DNA from: Pseudanabaena sp. BC1403
Lineage (GTDB): Bacteria; Cyanobacteriota; Cyanobacteriia; Pseudanabaenales; Pseudanabaenaceae
Assembly (NCBI RefSeq): GCF_002914585.1
Contig: NZ_PDDM01000019.1
Span: forward strand, 42,398-106,397
DNA length: 64,000 nt
Reading direction: 5' to 3'
The notes below the pieces were generated by a model, which saw only the letters and a program-made list of their open reading frames with translations, did not search any database and was not told the DNA's origin. Positions 1-9,374 of the stretch are shown piece after piece; position 1 is the first letter of the stretch; each line of letters opens with the position of its first letter. Both the position numbers and the translations under genes were made by a program.

Positions 1-549
1 TCCACCGCAGGTAAAGAAGCTTCGGGTACTGGCAACATGAAGTTCACGATGAATGGCGCTTTGACCATTGGTACTCTTGATGGCGCGAATATTGAAATTC
101 GTGAAGAAGTCGGTGATGATAATTTCTTCCTCTTCGGTTTAACGGCTGCGGAAGTTGAACAGAAGAAAGCCGAAGGATACAATCCTCAAACCTATTATCA
201 AAGCAATGAAGAACTTCGCAATGTTCTCGATCGCCTAGGTATGGGATATTTCTCCCCTGGCGATAAAGACTTGTTTAAGCCGCTTGTTGATTCATTGATG
301 TATCACGATGACTATATGTTGTTGGCGGATTATCAAGCCTATTCGGATTGTCAGGCTAAAGTCAGTGCTACTTATCAAGATGTTGAGAAATGGACAACTA
401 TGAGCATTCTCAACGTAGCAAGATCTGGCAAGTTCTCTTCCGATCGCACAATCAAAGAGTATTGTGATGATATCTGGAATGTGAAGCCAGTGAAAGTGGA
501 TATGGAACCCTATGATCCTGCAAGGGCAACTCTCAATGTTGGCGGCTAA
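1..549 (+). CDS. glgP: Glycogen/starch/alpha-glucan phosphorylase, C-terminal part
   Basis: Only the last 182 codons are present; the reading frame is open from base 1 and the gene starts upstream of the window. The enzyme releases glucose-1-phosphate from glycogen using pyridoxal phosphate. The motif [10 protein letters not shown] near the fragment start holds the PLP-binding lysine (fragment residue 14), followed by [15 protein letters not shown], both hallmarks of the GT35 family. The C-terminus ([12 protein letters not shown]) is complete. A strong hairpin terminator follows within 20 bp. The downstream neighbour is a fermentative lactate dehydrogenase, so glycogen breakdown and dark fermentation are encoded side by side, though the terminator suggests separate transcripts. 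Identity is very secure; the 5' part cannot be seen. Confidence 0.97.
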   Translation, partial: STAGKEASGTGNMKFTMNGALTIGTLDGANIEIREEVGDDNFFLFGLTAAEVEQKKAEGYNPQTYYQSNEELRNVLDRLGMGYFSPGDKDLFKPLVDSLMYHDDYMLLADYQAYSDCQAKVSATYQDVEKWTTMSILNVARSGKFSSDRTIKEYCDDIWNVKPVKVDMEPYDPARATLNVGG

Positions 550-566
550 CATCTAAATTGCAAATA

Positions 567-594
567 AGAAGGGCTCGCTAAGCGAGCCCTTCTT
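567..594 (+). terminator. Hairpin terminator after glgP
   Basis: An inverted repeat of about 13 bp (AGAAGGGCTCGCT and its complement) lies 18 bp after the glgP stop and is followed by TTGTTT. It ends about 30 bp before the lactate dehydrogenase start. Confidence 0.8.
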
Positions 595-624
595 GTTTAC
601 AGAAAAATTTCTATCAAGTTATTT

Positions 625-1638
625 ATGAAAATTGCCTTTTTCAATACTAAGTCCTACGATCGTCAATCGTTTAATGTTGCTAACGATCAACATCAGCACG
701 AAATAGTTTTTTTTGAATGTCATCTTAGCCATGAGACTGTTTCCCTTGCCATAGGGTTTCCTTCCATATCCATTTTCATTAATGACTATCTTGATGCAAA
801 AATGTTGGAGAAGTTGGCTCAAGGCGGCACAAAATTAATTGCTCTAAGATCGGCTGGATTTAACCATGTGGACTTAGCTGCTGCATCTCATTTGGGAATA
901 ACGATTGTGCGTGTTCCAGCTTATTCCCCTTATGCAGTTGCCGAACATGCGATCGCCCTAATTTTATCGCTCAATCGTAAAGTTCATCGTGCCTATAACC
1001 GCGTTAGAGAAGGTAACTTCTCTATTGAGGGATTACTTGGTTTTGATTTGCATGGGGCAACTGTGGGTGTGATTGGCACTGGTCGAATTGGTGCAATTTT
1101 TGCCCAAATTATGCACGGATTTGGTTGTAAATTAATCGGCTATGATGCTTATCAAAATCCTGTTTGTTTAGAAATGGGAATGGAATACGTGCCAATGCCC
1201 GAACTCTTCGCTCAGTCAGATATTATTTCACTCCATTGTCCACTTACGCCCGATACGCATTATTTGATTAATGCTGAAGCGATCGCCCAAATGAAAACTG
1301 GGATGATGTTAATTAATACAAGTCGCGGTGCATTAATTGATACTCAGGCGGCAATCGATGGTCTAAAATCAGGCGCGATCGGATATCTCGGTATCGATGT
1401 GTATGAGCAGGAAGCGGATTTGTTTTTTGAAGACTTGTCCAATGAAGTTATTCAAGATGATACATTTCAGCGATTACTAACGTTCCCAAATGTAATTGTT
1501 ACAGGGCATCAGGCTTTCTTTACTAGCCAAGCTCTAGCAAATATCGCCGAAACTACTCTTACCAATATTACTGAATTTGAACGGGTTGGAAATTGTGTAA
1601 ATGAGGTGAAGATCGAAAATGCGATCTCCTCGAAATAA
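625..1638 (+). CDS. ldhA: D-lactate dehydrogenase (2-hydroxyacid dehydrogenase family)
   Basis: Predicted to reduce pyruvate to D-lactate with NADH, regenerating NAD+ in dark or anoxic metabolism. The 337 residues match the family length. The N-terminus has the substrate-domain pattern, a Rossmann GTGRIG motif sits near residue 150, the catalytic Arg lies in NTSRGALID (~233), the Glu in [10 protein letters not shown] (~262) and the catalytic His in TGHQAFFT (~296). The [10 protein letters not shown] stretch is typical of fermentative LdhA rather than of 3-phosphoglycerate dehydrogenase. It lies directly after glgP, which fits glycogen fermentation. A long palindrome closes the gene. Substrate specificity within the 2-hydroxyacid family is inferred from motifs. 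Confidence 0.9.
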   Translation: MKIAFFNTKSYDRQSFNVANDQHQHEIVFFECHLSHETVSLAIGFPSISIFINDYLDAKMLEKLAQGGTKLIALRSAGFNHVDLAAASHLGITIVRVPAYSPYAVAEHAIALILSLNRKVHRAYNRVREGNFSIEGLLGFDLHGATVGVIGTGRIGAIFAQIMHGFGCKLIGYDAYQNPVCLEMGMEYVPMPELFAQSDIISLHCPLTPDTHYLINAEAIAQMKTGMMLINTSRGALIDTQAAIDGLKSGAIGYLGIDVYEQEADLFFEDLSNEVIQDDTFQRLLTFPNVIVTGHQAFFTSQALANIAETTLTNITEFERVGNCVNEVKIENAISSK

Positions 1639-1642
1639 AAAC

Positions 1643-1705
1643 AACTAAAACCCAATATTAATGGCGTGCGGCGTTGCCACACAACATTAATATTGGGTTT
1701 TAGTT
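1643..1705. terminator. Palindrome between convergent genes
   Basis: Two 21-nt arms (1643-1663 and 1685-1705, left arm AACTAAAACCCAATATTAAT plus G) are perfect complements around a GC-rich centre. It separates two convergent genes and its right arm contains the stop codon of the GGDEF gene, so it probably ends transcription from both sides. One of the variable-stem palindromes; GGGTTTTAG sits at its edge. Confidence 0.7.
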
Positions 1706-2572
1706 ACTGCTATATACAGCCCGATCACGACCTTGATTTTTGGCTAGATATAAGCCCTTATCAGCAGATTCAATGAGACTTCTTGGATGTATGTTCTTCT
1801 CAGGCATAGTTGTGGATATGCCAACACTTACAGAAACGCAATCTTTGACAAAAGAGGCTTCGTGTGGGATGTGGAGAGCGGCAATGGCAATACAAATTTC
1901 TTCAGCGATAAAAGTGGCTCCTTCTCTTAGAGTATTAGGCAATATCACCGCAAACTCCTCACCACCATAACGAGCCACCAGATCGGCAGGACGACGTATA
2001 CAAGACTCGATCGTCTTTGCTACCGCCCGCAAACAATCATCGCCCATAGGATGTCCATAGCGATCGTTATAGCGCTTAAAAAAATCTACGTCACAGATCA
2101 ACAAAGAAAGTGGCAAATGTTCTCTAGCTAAGCGTTGCCATTCTTTGTCTAATCTCTGATCAAAGGCTCGACGATTAGCAATTTGGGTCAATCCATCGAT
2201 AGTTACTTCACGGGCAAGTGACAGAGCTCGATCATAAAGCAAGGCTTCGATCGTGTCACTATGAGATGTAGTGGTGTCAAGAATGATTTCTAGATCACTT
2301 TTTTCACTTGAGAGTCTATCTAAAAGTAATCTCAAAGCTGTTTCTGTCTGTTGGCGATCAAGAATTTCAGTTTGCAGACGATGATTAGCTTGCGTTAGCT
2401 GTTCTCCTTGAGAAATTTTTGTATTTAAAAGCTCTTTTAAGCTTATATTCTGCGATCGCAATGATTCGATTTCTTGCTCCAAACGGTCAACTTTAGCCAA
2501 GAAAAGTTGTTCATTAGTAACTAGTTGGTTGTTTTCAGTTTCCATACTTTTCTGATCTGTTGGCTTAAGCAA
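1700..2572 (-). CDS. Coiled-coil GGDEF diguanylate cyclase
   Basis: Likely makes cyclic di-GMP from GTP. Residues ~15-125 are rich in Glu, Gln, Leu and heptad-like spacing, consistent with a dimerising coiled coil. The GGDEF domain covers ~125-288 and carries the intact active-site motif RYGGEEFAVILP (~200) and the DVDFFKRYNDRYGH segment, as in active cyclases. No membrane segment or sensor domain is seen, so the signal input is unknown. The RxxD-type inhibitory site cannot be judged reliably. The start is uncertain: a second Met lies ten codons in. A similar GGDEF domain is fused to a receiver in the gene at 33883. Confidence 0.88.
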   Translation of the reverse strand: MLKPTDQKSMETENNQLVTNEQLFLAKVDRLEQEIESLRSQNISLKELLNTKISQGEQLTQANHRLQTEILDRQQTETALRLLLDRLSSEKSDLEIILDTTTSHSDTIEALLYDRALSLAREVTIDGLTQIANRRAFDQRLDKEWQRLAREHLPLSLLICDVDFFKRYNDRYGHPMGDDCLRAVAKTIESCIRRPADLVARYGGEEFAVILPNTLREGATFIAEEICIAIAALHIPHEASFVKDCVSVSVGISTTMPEKNIHPRSLIESADKGLYLAKNQGRDRAVYSSN

Positions 2573-3089
2573 TTTTAGAACAGCTTTAAGAAATTGCCAA
2601 ACTTACAGCCACAATATCTCAATAAACCACTTAAATTTTGCTAAAAATGTTGCAAAATAACAGTTTTAATAAAATTGTGAGTAACCAAACTTATGTATTT
2701 TATAAAATCTACATAAAGCTTGGCTTTCATAGCTATAGGCACTTGATCCTTGGACATAAAAATAAAAAAGGTGGTGCAGCGCTTTGCGCCGCACCACCTT
2801 TTTTTGAGTAAATGAAACACAATAAATTTTCTAAAAGGTTTGTTTTGCAAGTCTTATAGAAAATTTGTTAGTTAAGGGTTCAGATGAAACTCACTTTCCG
2901 CTCTTATTTTACTAAAAAGAATATTCACAAGAAAAAAGCTTATATAGCGAGTGTTTTCAGCTTTAGCCATAAAAATCACTATTTTGATATTGTCAATAAC
3001 GACACATTAATAGGATTATTTATTATTAATTTATCTCAAAATTACTAAAATTCTGATTGTCTAGTTGTAAATATTTTTAGGCTTCAATT
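2573..3089. other. Gene-poor spacer
   Basis: About 500 AT-rich bases without a convincing gene. A short minus-strand open frame (2641-2850) runs through the hairpin at 2764-2804 and has no family features. The right part leads into the transposase remnant and may be old insertion-sequence debris. Confidence 0.5.
2764..2804. terminator. GC-core hairpin with A and T flanks
   Basis: The stem AAAAAAGGTGGTGC pairs with its complement around a GCGCTTTGCGC-type centre. It has the form of a bidirectional Rho-independent terminator but no gene ends immediately beside it, so it may instead be one of the dispersed palindromes. Confidence 0.5.
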
Positions 3090-3515
3090 ACGAGCGGAAT
3101 CTATGCTCAAATCATTGTTTGTCTTAACAAGACTAGCAGTTACTTTACACTCTCTATTGAGCCTCTGGTTAAAGCAACGATTGCTCTTGGTACTATGGTT
3201 TACACTGACGAATATGCTATCTACAACCCTTTACAAGATTGGGGCTATGCTCACAAAACTGTTTGTCATGGGGTAGGCGAATATGCTAGAGATGAGGATG
3301 GTGATGGCTTTTGTGAAGTTCATGTCAATACAATGGAAGGCTTTTGGTCGCTTTTACGCTCTTGGTTACGACCTCATCGTGGTATTTCTCAAGAAAAGTT
3401 ACCTTTGTATTTGAGCTTCTTTGAGTTTGTTCATAATGCCAAGAGGAGGGGTAAAGCTTTGCTGAGTGCTTTGCTAGACTCCCTACTTTCTTTACCTCCC
3501 CGAAACACCTATTGA
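3090..3515 (+). pseudogene. IS1595-like (ISXO2 type) transposase remnant
   Basis: The C-terminal part of a DDE transposase. From 3195 the frame reads MVYTDEYAIYN, then HVNTMEGFWSLLRSWLRPHRG and a helical end, matching the ISXO2-like domain (TDE, then N..E..W..LK). The same frame stays open upstream without a Met to about 3090 (IEPLVKATIALGT just before TDEY), showing that the annotatable ATG at 3195 is internal and the gene lost its N-terminal half, including the zinc ribbon and first catalytic Asp. No terminal inverted repeats were identified. Inactive on its own. Confidence 0.72.
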
Positions 3516-3554
3516 GCCATTATCTTTTTTCATAGATCTCACCTCTTCTCCTAT

Positions 3555-6500
3555 CTAAATCTCATTAATCAATTGCAGCAACGCATCAGTCGTCACCTTA
3601 CCGCTCATATCTGTACCCTCCAGCAAGCTATCCGCCAGATCTCGCTTATGAGTATGTAGATCGACAATCTTCTCCTCGATCGTTCCCTTAGCGACAAGGC
3701 GATAAATCGTGACAGGGCGCTTTTGACCGATGCGATGGGCGCGATCGCTAGCTTGATCTTCCACCGCAGGATTCCACCAAGGATCCATATGAATCACATA
3801 ATCCGCAGCAGTGAGATTCAGCCCTGTGCCACCAGCTTTGAGGCTAATGAGGAAGACATCACCTTCACCTGCTTGGAAAGCTTCTACGCGCTTTTTGCGA
3901 TCTTTGGCGGGAGTACTACCATCGAGATATTGATAGCTGATCTTTTGAGAATCGAGATAATCACGGATGATATGTAGATGATCGACAAATTGGCTGAATA
4001 CTAAAGCCTTATGCTTATTGTCCAGAAGCTCGCTAACCACTTCACCAAAAAGCTGAAGCTTAGAACTCGGTAAAGGAATATCGGGTCTGACCAGCTTGGT
4101 ATTGCAACAGGCGCGACGCAATTTCATGATTTCCGCGAGAACTTGAAGATGCTTTTGTCCTGCATTTGCCTCGGTACTAGTTAACTTCGCGACTGCCTCA
4201 CGACGCAGTGCTTCATAAAAGGCGAGTTCCTCTTTAGTTAGTTCCACTTGCAGCGTGACTTCCGTGCGCGATGGTAGCTCTTGCAGTACTTGGTTTTTGG
4301 TTCGACGGAGAATGAAAGGCTGAATTAACTTTTTGAGTTGATTACGGGCTTCTCTGTCCTGCGATCGCTCGATCGGATTGGCATAGTTCGTATTGAAATT
4401 ATCAAGGGAACCTAGTAGTCCTGGGTTAATAAACCGAAATAGATTCCACAGTTCGCCGAGATGGTTCTCGATTGGCGTGCCAGTGGTGATTAGTTTGAAA
4501 CCGCTTTGGAGATTCATTGCTGCTTGCGATCGCTTTGTGGCTGTGTTTTTAATTGCTTGCGCCTCATCAAGTACAACTGTTTGCCATTCGACTTTAGCGA
4601 GCATTTCCCCAACTTCTTCCTGTTGGAGCAAGCCATAGCTACAGATCACCATGTCAAAGGGTTGGAGATTGTCTAACACCTTTTGGCGATCGCCTGTACC
4701 AAACACAATCACATTCAATGTTGGCGCAAATTTGGCGGCTTCACCGATCCAGTTCATACAAACAGAAGTTGGCGCGACAATCATCGTTGGACCTTGCGGA
4801 GCGCGAGTGAGGATCAAGGCAAGAGATTGCAAGGTTTTACCTAAGCCCATATCATCGGCTAAGCAAGCACCAACACCCCAATGCGCCAGCCTAGCTAACC
4901 ATGCAAATCCATCGATTTGGTAATCCCGTAAATCGGCAAGCAATGTCGATGGTAACTGCGGTTCAAAGTTCCGCATTTCTTTGATTCTTTTGACATGAGC
5001 TTTCCAGTGCTTATCGGATTTAAGATCATCGATTTCATCCACAAAATCTTCAAGAGCTAAGGCGGCGAGAGGATGGAATCTTGTGCCTTTGCCATGTTTC
5101 TCGGATAGACGACGGAACTCATCGAGTCGATTGCGAAACTGCTGAGTTAAAGCAATAAATTGACCATCGCCAAGAGGAATAAAACGGCTAGGAGTTTTAT
5201 CGAGTAGTTCCAATAGATGCTGCATATCTAGCACTTTGTCATCGCCCAAGCGTAATTCGCCTTCAGCCGAGAACCAATCACGGCTTTGATTAATCGACAT
5301 CCTAAAATCACCAAAGCCAGCCCGATGACTAATTTTCATCTTCTCGCCTTCTGGCCATTCCAAGACAATGCGATCGCCTAATGCTTGCAGTTCCAGTAAT
5401 AATTCCAAACAAAACTCAGGATCATCAATCGTCCATTCGCTCTCATGCTCTTCAAAACTTTCTAATGTCAGACAAGCTGCGATCGCTTCATTTGCAAGCT
5501 TTTTCTCTTCTTTTAAATTGCGAGTTGCTTGCAAGCGCTTCCCATCGATTTCAGCTAGTACTGTTGCGCCACCTGCCCCTGGACGATAGTATGCCCCTGC
5601 ATTAGCAAAGGGACGCGCTAATATAGCCACCTTCAATCCATTCCCCGCTGGCAAAATATGGACATGGGGCTTGCTATCCGATGGCACTTCCTCAGCGTCA
5701 CTTACACCGCCGCCAATATCCGAATGCACAGTCACAATCGAAGAGATCCCATGAATCGCTGCAAGTACTTTATCCTTCGCGGCTACAGGAATTTCGAGGC
5801 GGTTTTTTCTGCCAATAATTTCGGTGATGCGGCGATGGGATTCATTCACCTGTGTCACTTTTAGGCGCGTGGGGCTTTCCTTGGTGACGACAAAATTTTG
5901 CCCATCCTTTAATTGTGGCGAAAATTCTAAAATTAGGCGATCGCCTTTTCCTGCCTTGACTAATAACTCTGGTTCACCCTTGGCAATATCGACACGAGTA
6001 GTTGGTGAATCTTCCCAAAACACTAAGGGATGCCCAATCAAGGCGCAGATCGTATCTTCGTCAAATTCATATTGGCTCTGTCCATAATATCCGTGATAGG
6101 AATAGACCTGCACATGGGAGCAGACGATAATATCTTGCGGAGTCATGTAGGGAAACTCGTGTACAGACTCCTTCAAACGCTTTACTGCGATATTCCGCCC
6201 TGCACTCCATACGCCTTTAGCATTGATTTTCTGTTCTCTCGGCTGGATCGTACATAAGCCCTTATTAAAGGTAATAAACCATACCAAACGCTGCGGTGAA
6301 GTATTGGCTGATTTTGTTTGTTCCTGTGGCGACTTGCTGAGATTCAATAAAGCATTTAGGCTCAGTTCCCAAGTCTCTTGAGGACGAATCAAATTGACAA
6401 TTGAGGAGATTTGATTACCTTGTCTTAATTTTTGAGCATGTTTTTGATGAATAGAATTGGCTGCTAGTTCTCCCAATAGCTCTGCTGTTTCCATTGATAT

Positions 6501-7775
6501 CCAATGATATTCAGCATTAACGGACTGTTTAAGCAATGGTTCCAGAATTCTGGGTAATTCAATTCTGGATTTTTCAGGATTTACCCAATAGAGACAGAGT
6601 GCACTAAAAAATGCTTCAAGACAATGACTTTCGGTATGATTGTGAATATATTCACTACTTAGCAAGTCTTTTTGTGGAATATCTCCCAATTGGAATTTCA
6701 AGACTTTTTGTAATCGACTATAGGTAACCTGCAACCAGTGATTTGTCTGCTTTGCCATAATCGCCGTATAGCCTTCGGCTTCGCGCATACTCTCAGCAGT
6801 ACCTTCCTGAATCAGCGCCAATATAAAAAATAGCCCTGGTTCACCACTAAAGTAAACTTGACGTTTGCCTGTGGCTTTTTTGATCATCTTCAGTGATTGC
6901 CGAAATTGCGCGATCGCCATCTCGCGATCGCCTTTCAAGAAATGCAGCCAAGCTAATAAGGCATCTCCAGCATTTTTGTAGTCACTAGATAGGCGATCAT
7001 ATGCTTCTTGGGCGGTCTGCAAATCAGCCCGCAATAAACTCTGCTCCATCAAAACCAGTATTAGCGGATCTGTACAGCGATCGCCTTTCGCTTGAAACTC
7101 CTGCCGCAGGATCGTCAAAGCCGCATCCGTAGACTTCAGTTTCAGCATTCCATTGGTCAAAATTGTGGCTAAAGCGATTTCATAAAACTCTATACTTAAG
7201 GTCTGAAACCACTCAGAGTCAAAGGGATTACAACTGGCTTGATACAAAATTGCATCTAAGGTGATTTTTTGCTGGGAATAGCCATAGCGATAGAAGTCTT
7301 CAAACTGCTTGGTAACAAACTTTATATCTTGGCGATAAATCCCAATCCTCACTTCACGAATAAACTGCGACTCACTCCTGAAAGTGCGTGAGTCGGTTCT
7401 TCCATAAGATGGTACAGGGAGTTGCAATTCGATCGCACTAACAATCTTCTCGAAATTTCCTGATCGAACAGCATCACGCAACGCAATATCCACTAAATAG
7501 GTATTGCATTGTGTACCTTGAGAGCGGTCTTGAGTGAGCAAATTTAATTTTAAAAAGCGATCAACATATCCCTTTAAACTTATGGCAGTAAAATGCTTAT
7601 TGTCCTTGTCTTTAAGTCCAATCTGAAGTAAACAATCAAAATATACACTGCGATTGATTGGCTCATAGGCGATCGCAAATATCTGGATCATCTGCTTCTC
7701 TAGTGCTGACAATTTGTTATAAATTGCGGTCAGGCTTTCATAGAGTTTGGTAGAACCAGCTAGAGAATCAAGCAT
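3555..7775 (-). CDS. SNF2-family (Swi2/Snf2) DNA-dependent ATPase
   Basis: A 1406-residue protein of the bacterial Snf2 group, which remodel DNA-protein complexes using ATP. Motif I (ADDMGLGKTLQ) lies near residue 975 and motif II (LDEAQAIKN) near 1068, followed by TTGTPIENHLGELW, the C-terminal helicase lobe with VFSQFVDHL, and motif VI QASDRAHRIGQ. The first ~900 residues lack recognisable motifs in the N-terminal third, apart from helical, possibly repeat-like segments, and probably bind DNA or partners. Bacterial Snf2 proteins of this size occur in many cyanobacteria, sometimes in defence loci; here the neighbours are housekeeping or redox genes, so no defence role can be claimed. No frameshift is apparent. 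Confidence 0.92.
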   Translation of the reverse strand: MLDSLAGSTKLYESLTAIYNKLSALEKQMIQIFAIAYEPINRSVYFDCLLQIGLKDKDNKHFTAISLKGYVDRFLKLNLLTQDRSQGTQCNTYLVDIALRDAVRSGNFEKIVSAIELQLPVPSYGRTDSRTFRSESQFIREVRIGIYRQDIKFVTKQFEDFYRYGYSQQKITLDAILYQASCNPFDSEWFQTLSIEFYEIALATILTNGMLKLKSTDAALTILRQEFQAKGDRCTDPLILVLMEQSLLRADLQTAQEAYDRLSSDYKNAGDALLAWLHFLKGDREMAIAQFRQSLKMIKKATGKRQVYFSGEPGLFFILALIQEGTAESMREAEGYTAIMAKQTNHWLQVTYSRLQKVLKFQLGDIPQKDLLSSEYIHNHTESHCLEAFFSALCLYWVNPEKSRIELPRILEPLLKQSVNAEYHWISMETAELLGELAANSIHQKHAQKLRQGNQISSIVNLIRPQETWELSLNALLNLSKSPQEQTKSANTSPQRLVWFITFNKGLCTIQPREQKINAKGVWSAGRNIAVKRLKESVHEFPYMTPQDIIVCSHVQVYSYHGYYGQSQYEFDEDTICALIGHPLVFWEDSPTTRVDIAKGEPELLVKAGKGDRLILEFSPQLKDGQNFVVTKESPTRLKVTQVNESHRRITEIIGRKNRLEIPVAAKDKVLAAIHGISSIVTVHSDIGGGVSDAEEVPSDSKPHVHILPAGNGLKVAILARPFANAGAYYRPGAGGATVLAEIDGKRLQATRNLKEEKKLANEAIAACLTLESFEEHESEWTIDDPEFCLELLLELQALGDRIVLEWPEGEKMKISHRAGFGDFRMSINQSRDWFSAEGELRLGDDKVLDMQHLLELLDKTPSRFIPLGDGQFIALTQQFRNRLDEFRRLSEKHGKGTRFHPLAALALEDFVDEIDDLKSDKHWKAHVKRIKEMRNFEPQLPSTLLADLRDYQIDGFAWLARLAHWGVGACLADDMGLGKTLQSLALILTRAPQGPTMIVAPTSVCMNWIGEAAKFAPTLNVIVFGTGDRQKVLDNLQPFDMVICSYGLLQQEEVGEMLAKVEWQTVVLDEAQAIKNTATKRSQAAMNLQSGFKLITTGTPIENHLGELWNLFRFINPGLLGSLDNFNTNYANPIERSQDREARNQLKKLIQPFILRRTKNQVLQELPSRTEVTLQVELTKEELAFYEALRREAVAKLTSTEANAGQKHLQVLAEIMKLRRACCNTKLVRPDIPLPSSKLQLFGEVVSELLDNKHKALVFSQFVDHLHIIRDYLDSQKISYQYLDGSTPAKDRKKRVEAFQAGEGDVFLISLKAGGTGLNLTAADYVIHMDPWWNPAVEDQASDRAHRIGQKRPVTIYRLVAKGTIEEKIVDLHTHKRDLADSLLEGTDMSGKVTTDALLQLINEI

Positions 7776-7898
7776 ATCAGGGTTTGTATTGTGACTAGAT
7801 GATTAGAAGAATTTGCGATCGGTGGCAGCAAAACAAATCCAAATTTTGTACTGTATTTGTTGCCAATTACTAATCTTAGCAAAAATTTGGTTTTCAAT

Positions 7899-7957
7899 AC
7901 AGATCAAAATCCAAAAGATAAACAGCGCCACCGTTTATCTTTTGGATTTTGATCTGT
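7899..7957. repeat. Long palindrome
   Basis: Arms of 25 nt (ACAGATCAAAATCCAAAAGA plus TAAAC and complement) around AGCGCCACC. It lies in the 340-bp spacer between the divergent SNF2 and thioredoxin genes, so it is unlikely to be a terminator there. The rest of the spacer (to 8115) shows nothing else. Confidence 0.75.
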
Positions 7958-8115
7958 CCTAGAGCTCTCTTGCATTGCTATAAGTACTTGTACGAAACAA
8001 AACCACCCCAATTTTATTTATGTAATCTCAATCTAGTCCTCATCTGCCACTCATTTTTCTAACCTTTAATAGATTCTATATTGAATTTCTTCCAATATTT
8101 AACCGAGTAATTTCT

Positions 8116-8613
8116 ATGAAAGCTAGGCTCTTAACCTCACTTGCTGCGATTTCCTTACTAAGCTTTGGCACGGCGATCGCACTAGTAATGCCAGAATCTC
8201 TTCAACAATCTCTATCCGAGGCGATCGCAGGTGAAGCTGCTTATGCCCAATCTGCTTCAGTCGGTGGACCTCTTGCCAAGAAATTGCATGGTAAGCCAGT
8301 GGTTGTTGATATTTATGCGAGTTGGTGTCCTGCTTGCCAAAATATTGCCCCCACCCTTTCTCAACTGAAAAGAGACTACGCTGGCAAAGTTCACTTTGTG
8401 GTGCTAGATGTATCTGATCGATCTTCTACTGCCAGATCTGAGGCGATCGCCAAAGAGTTAGGACTCAGCGCTTTCTTTGCTGCCAATAAGACTCAAACAG
8501 GTTCGTTAACTATCGTCGATCCATCCACAGGCAAAGTCTTGTCGCAACACCGCAATAATGCCAATAAAGCTACCTATACAAAGGTCTTAGATGCAGCTTT
8601 ATCTAAAAAATAA
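8116..8613 (+). CDS. Secreted thioredoxin-fold protein
   Basis: 165 residues with an N-terminal signal sequence (hydrophobic ~5-27, AYAQSA-type cleavage region ~43), then a thioredoxin fold with redox motif WCPAC near residue 72 in DIYASWCPACQNIAPT. It likely acts outside the cytoplasmic membrane in disulfide reduction or thiol transfer. The next gene is a paralogue with near-identical catalytic domain, and a CcdA-like thiol transporter follows, which would supply electrons across the membrane. All three are on the same strand and may be co-transcribed. The exact substrate (cytochrome c apoproteins, lumenal enzymes) cannot be read from sequence. Confidence 0.85.
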   Translation: MKARLLTSLAAISLLSFGTAIALVMPESLQQSLSEAIAGEAAYAQSASVGGPLAKKLHGKPVVVDIYASWCPACQNIAPTLSQLKRDYAGKVHFVVLDVSDRSSTARSEAIAKELGLSAFFAANKTQTGSLTIVDPSTGKVLSQHRNNANKATYTKVLDAALSKK

Positions 8614-8675
8614 GGCGATCGCCTATCCCAATCCCTTTGACCTTCAATTATCAATATTCGTCATCAAAAAATTCT

Positions 8676-9308
8676 ATGAAAATTAAGTATCTTGCTTCAT
8701 TAGCAGCGATCGCGCTCTTGAGTACGGGTGTATTTATTGCTTGCGCTACACCTGAAGCATCCAAAGACAATGCTGCCACAACCACTACTGCAACTAAACC
8801 CGATCCTTGTGCTGCGAAGAAAGCTGATCCTTGCGCTGCGAAGAAAGCCGATCCTTGCGCTGCAAAGAAAGCTGATCCTTGTGCTGCGAAGAAAGCTGAT
8901 CCTTGCGCTGCGAAGAAAGCTGATCCTTGCGCTGCTAAATCTGCCTCTGGCGCTTCTATTGGCGGTCCTCTTGCTCAAAAGTTGCAGGGCAAGCCCGTTG
9001 TGGTTGATGTCTATGCAAGTTGGTGTCCTGCTTGCAAAAATATTGCCCCAACTGTTTCTGAACTGAAGAAAGAATACGATGGCAAAGTCGAATTTGTGGT
9101 ACTAGATGTATCGGATAAAGCCACCACGGCGACGGCGGAAGCTACTGCTAAAGAGCTAGGACTAAGCCAGTTTTTGGCAGAGAACAAAACTCAAACTGGT
9201 TCGCTCACAATTGTTGATCCTGCTACGGGGAAGATTTTGGCTCAACATCGCAACAATGCCGACAAAATGGCTTACACCAAAGTTTTGGATGCCGCGCTGA
9301 CAAAGTAA
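8676..9308 (+). CDS. Thioredoxin-fold lipoprotein with Cys-rich octapeptide repeat
   Basis: Start chosen at 8676 (MKIKYLAS), which aligns with the paralogue and gives a lipoprotein signal with lipobox-like GVFIAC; an upstream ATG at 8637 would add 13 unlikely residues. After the lipid-anchored Cys comes an Ala/Thr linker and then six PCAAK(KAD) units (~43-88), contributing six evenly spaced Cys and many Lys. The C-terminal thioredoxin domain has WCPAC (~117) and is about 75% identical by eye to the preceding gene. The repeat could bind metal, relay thiols or act as a tether; no function is known to me. Spacing to the upstream gene is about 60 bp. Confidence 0.85.
   Translation: MKIKYLASLAAIALLSTGVFIACATPEASKDNAATTTTATKPDPCAAKKADPCAAKKADPCAAKKADPCAAKKADPCAAKKADPCAAKSASGASIGGPLAQKLQGKPVVVDVYASWCPACKNIAPTVSELKKEYDGKVEFVVLDVSDKATTATAEATAKELGLSQFLAENKTQTGSLTIVDPATGKILAQHRNNADKMAYTKVLDAALTK
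8802..8939 (+). repeat. 24-bp tandem repeat encoding PCAAKKAD
   Basis: Five full 24-bp units starting GATCCTTG(C/T)GCTGCGAAG plus a partial sixth, differing only at silent sites. The near-identity of units suggests recent slippage expansion. It is absent from the paralogue just upstream. Confidence 0.95.
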
Positions 9309-9374
9309 TTCCAAAACATTCCATTTGTCTTAGACAAATGGAATGTTTTTCATTTCTCATCTTAGGAAACTTAT

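Noticed and set aside
2641..2850. 69-codon minus-strand frame
   Set aside because: Runs through the hairpin at 2764 and has no recognisable motif.
3555..7775. SNF2 helicase as part of a phage-defence system
   Set aside because: Neither neighbour is a defence gene: an IS remnant on one side and thioredoxin genes on the other. No nuclease, methylase or PLD partner is present.
8700..8978. Minus-strand frame opposite the Cys-rich repeat gene
   Set aside because: A mirror of the 24-bp repeat; low-complexity Ser/Arg/Ile translation.
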